Below, in pieces: positions 63,068 to 64,000 of a DNA stretch of 64,000 nt. The stretch covers positions 1 to 64,000 of the forward strand of contig NZ_JAHQCX010000028.1 of NCBI RefSeq assembly GCF_019042245.1, given 5' to 3'. Source of the stretch: Diplocloster modestus (GTDB lineage Bacteria; Bacillota; Clostridia; Lachnospirales; Lachnospiraceae). The number at the start of each line of letters is the position of its first letter. The first letter of the stretch is position 1. The notes under the pieces were generated by a model. That model worked only from the letters and a program-made list of their open reading frames with translations, was not told the DNA's origin and did not search any database. A program made the position numbers and the translations under genes.

Positions 63068-63940
63068 ATGAGCAAAAAACGAATCCTATTAACCGGTGGC
63101 AAAGGCTTCTTCTGTTCCCGGCTGGCCGACTATTACAAAAACGATTACGAATTCCTGGTCACCGACAAAGACGACCTGGACTTTACTGACAGACAGGCCG
63201 TCCTGGACTGCGCCTCCGCCTTTCAGCCAAACCTCATCATACACGCCGGAGCCATAGCTGTCACTGACTTTTGCAACCAGCATCCGGACATTGCCCGCAA
63301 AGTCAATGTAGACGGTGCCCTCCACGTAGCCGAAGCCGCCCGCAAGGCCCACGCCCAGCTCATCTTCTTAAGCTCGGAACAGGTATTCAACGGCAACACC
63401 AACGGCGGCCCCTTCCATGAAGAAGACACTGCCGTCCCCAACACCGTCTACGGTGCCAACAAACTGGAAGCCGAGGCTCTGCTAAAAGAAATCCTGGACG
63501 AACTCTGGATCGTGCGGTTCACCTGGATGTTCGGCCTCCCCGAGCGCAACAAAAACATGTCCAATGGAATCCTCTGGGACACCCTCACCAAACTGCGCAA
63601 CCAGGAGAAGATCATAGCCTCCCCCCACGAATTCCGCGGCATGGGCTACATCTACGAAACCATAGCCAACTTCCAAAAGCTCTTCGAAGCCCCTTACGGC
63701 ACCTATCACATGGGAGCAACCAATAACGAGAGCCGCTACGACACCGTAAAACACATCCTGCACCTCCTGGGTCTGGACTCCAAACTGGACCAGCTCCTTA
63801 AAGAGGACACCGTCCATTATCTGGACCACAACCGTGACGTGCGCCTGGACACCACCAAAGCCAACCAGGCCGGCATGTACTGGACCGACACCCACGACGC
63901 CCTGGAACTCTGCCTGAGGGAATTTGGGATGATTCGGTGA
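63068..63940 (+). CDS. Extended short-chain dehydrogenase, RmlD-like
   Basis: NAD(P)-binding protein of 290 residues related to dTDP-4-dehydrorhamnose reductase. The Rossmann motif reads LLTGGKGFFCSRL near 7-19, DLDFTDRQAV near 37-46 and the catalytic Y-x-x-x-K is YGANK near 127-131, preceded by LSSEQVFNG. A gene for rhamnose nucleotide synthesis is not near; its place behind a sugar kinase suggests a role with a free or modified sugar, or no link at all. AAGGAA lies 7 bases ahead of the ATG. The last 60 bases of the window are GC-rich and hold no visible gene. Confidence 0.82.
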   Translation: MSKKRILLTGGKGFFCSRLADYYKNDYEFLVTDKDDLDFTDRQAVLDCASAFQPNLIIHAGAIAVTDFCNQHPDIARKVNVDGALHVAEAARKAHAQLIFLSSEQVFNGNTNGGPFHEEDTAVPNTVYGANKLEAEALLKEILDELWIVRFTWMFGLPERNKNMSNGILWDTLTKLRNQEKIIASPHEFRGMGYIYETIANFQKLFEAPYGTYHMGATNNESRYDTVKHILHLLGLDSKLDQLLKEDTVHYLDHNRDVRLDTTKANQAGMYWTDTHDALELCLREFGMIR

Positions 63941-64000
63941 TGTTCTTTTTAAAGGGCCGGTGCTGAAGGAGAAAGAGGACGCGGCGCCGTCGGATGTTCC

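Noticed and set aside
63941-64000. The left arm of another LIR-A hairpin at the window end
   Set aside because: The GC-rich sequence after the last gene is suggestive, but the partner arm would lie outside the window, so nothing can be paired.

Overview
The window looks like a chromosomal segment of a spore-forming Clostridia member, most likely Lachnospiraceae. The evidence is the sporulation genes (sigK, spoIIP, gpr, a GerMN lipoprotein), CodY, HrcA with CIRCE operators, two RNase J genes, the IreB/RuvX/DUF1292 cluster and moderate GC. Most genes lie on the minus strand. I see no rRNA, tRNA, CRISPR array, intact transposase or prophage.

Layout. 0.1-2.2 kb: groES-groEL behind a CIRCE operator. 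2.5-8.1 kb: comM(yifB)-dprA-topA-codY, with a CodY-box-like site ahead of codY. 8.3-16.5 kb: an alpha-glucan island (secreted amylase, ABC importer, cytoplasmic neopullulanase-like hydrolase, LacI regulator) behind one promoter with LacI-type operators. 16.7-24.5 kb: sigK, the tRNA U34 pair trhP/trmR, an MltG-like stub, ylbF, rnjA, a DUF1292 gene, ruvX, ireB and mtaB. 24.6-29.2 kb: an HPr-like gene without the active-site His, then thiI, a cysteine desulfurase, rsmE and prmA. 30.0-35.0 kb: hrcA-grpE-dnaK-dnaJ with a second CIRCE. 35.1-39.0 kb (plus strand): a second RNase J with a long basic tail, a candidate small RNA and a split chromate transporter. 39.1-44.9 kb: hemW, lepA, spoIIP, gpr. 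45.0-47.1 kb: rpsT, then a decayed accessory patch. 47.1-52.7 kb: holA, comEC, a GerMN lipoprotein and a histidine kinase. 53.4-63.9 kb: a sugar catabolic region (ribose-type ABC importer, DeoR regulator, two-domain ROK-like protein, Rpe/AlsE-like epimerase, DeoC-like aldolase) divergent from a ribokinase-family gene and an SDR gene.

The most unusual content is intergenic. A family of long hairpins (called LIR-A here; six copies plus less certain relatives) has arms of up to about 140 bases. The outer arms are unrelated between copies but nearly perfectly self-complementary within each copy, while several asymmetric internal loops and the apical region keep the same sequence. This is the pattern of a conserved folded RNA or single-stranded DNA, not of an ordinary terminator. 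Four copies form two inverted pairs, and one pair brackets a decayed AT-rich patch with a GNAT gene and two gene fragments. A second family (REP-B; three copies) carries nested inverted GGGGACAGGC-type motifs, and one copy has an internal 38-base tandem repeat. I could run no searches, so family names come from recognising motifs, and repeat alignments were done by eye.
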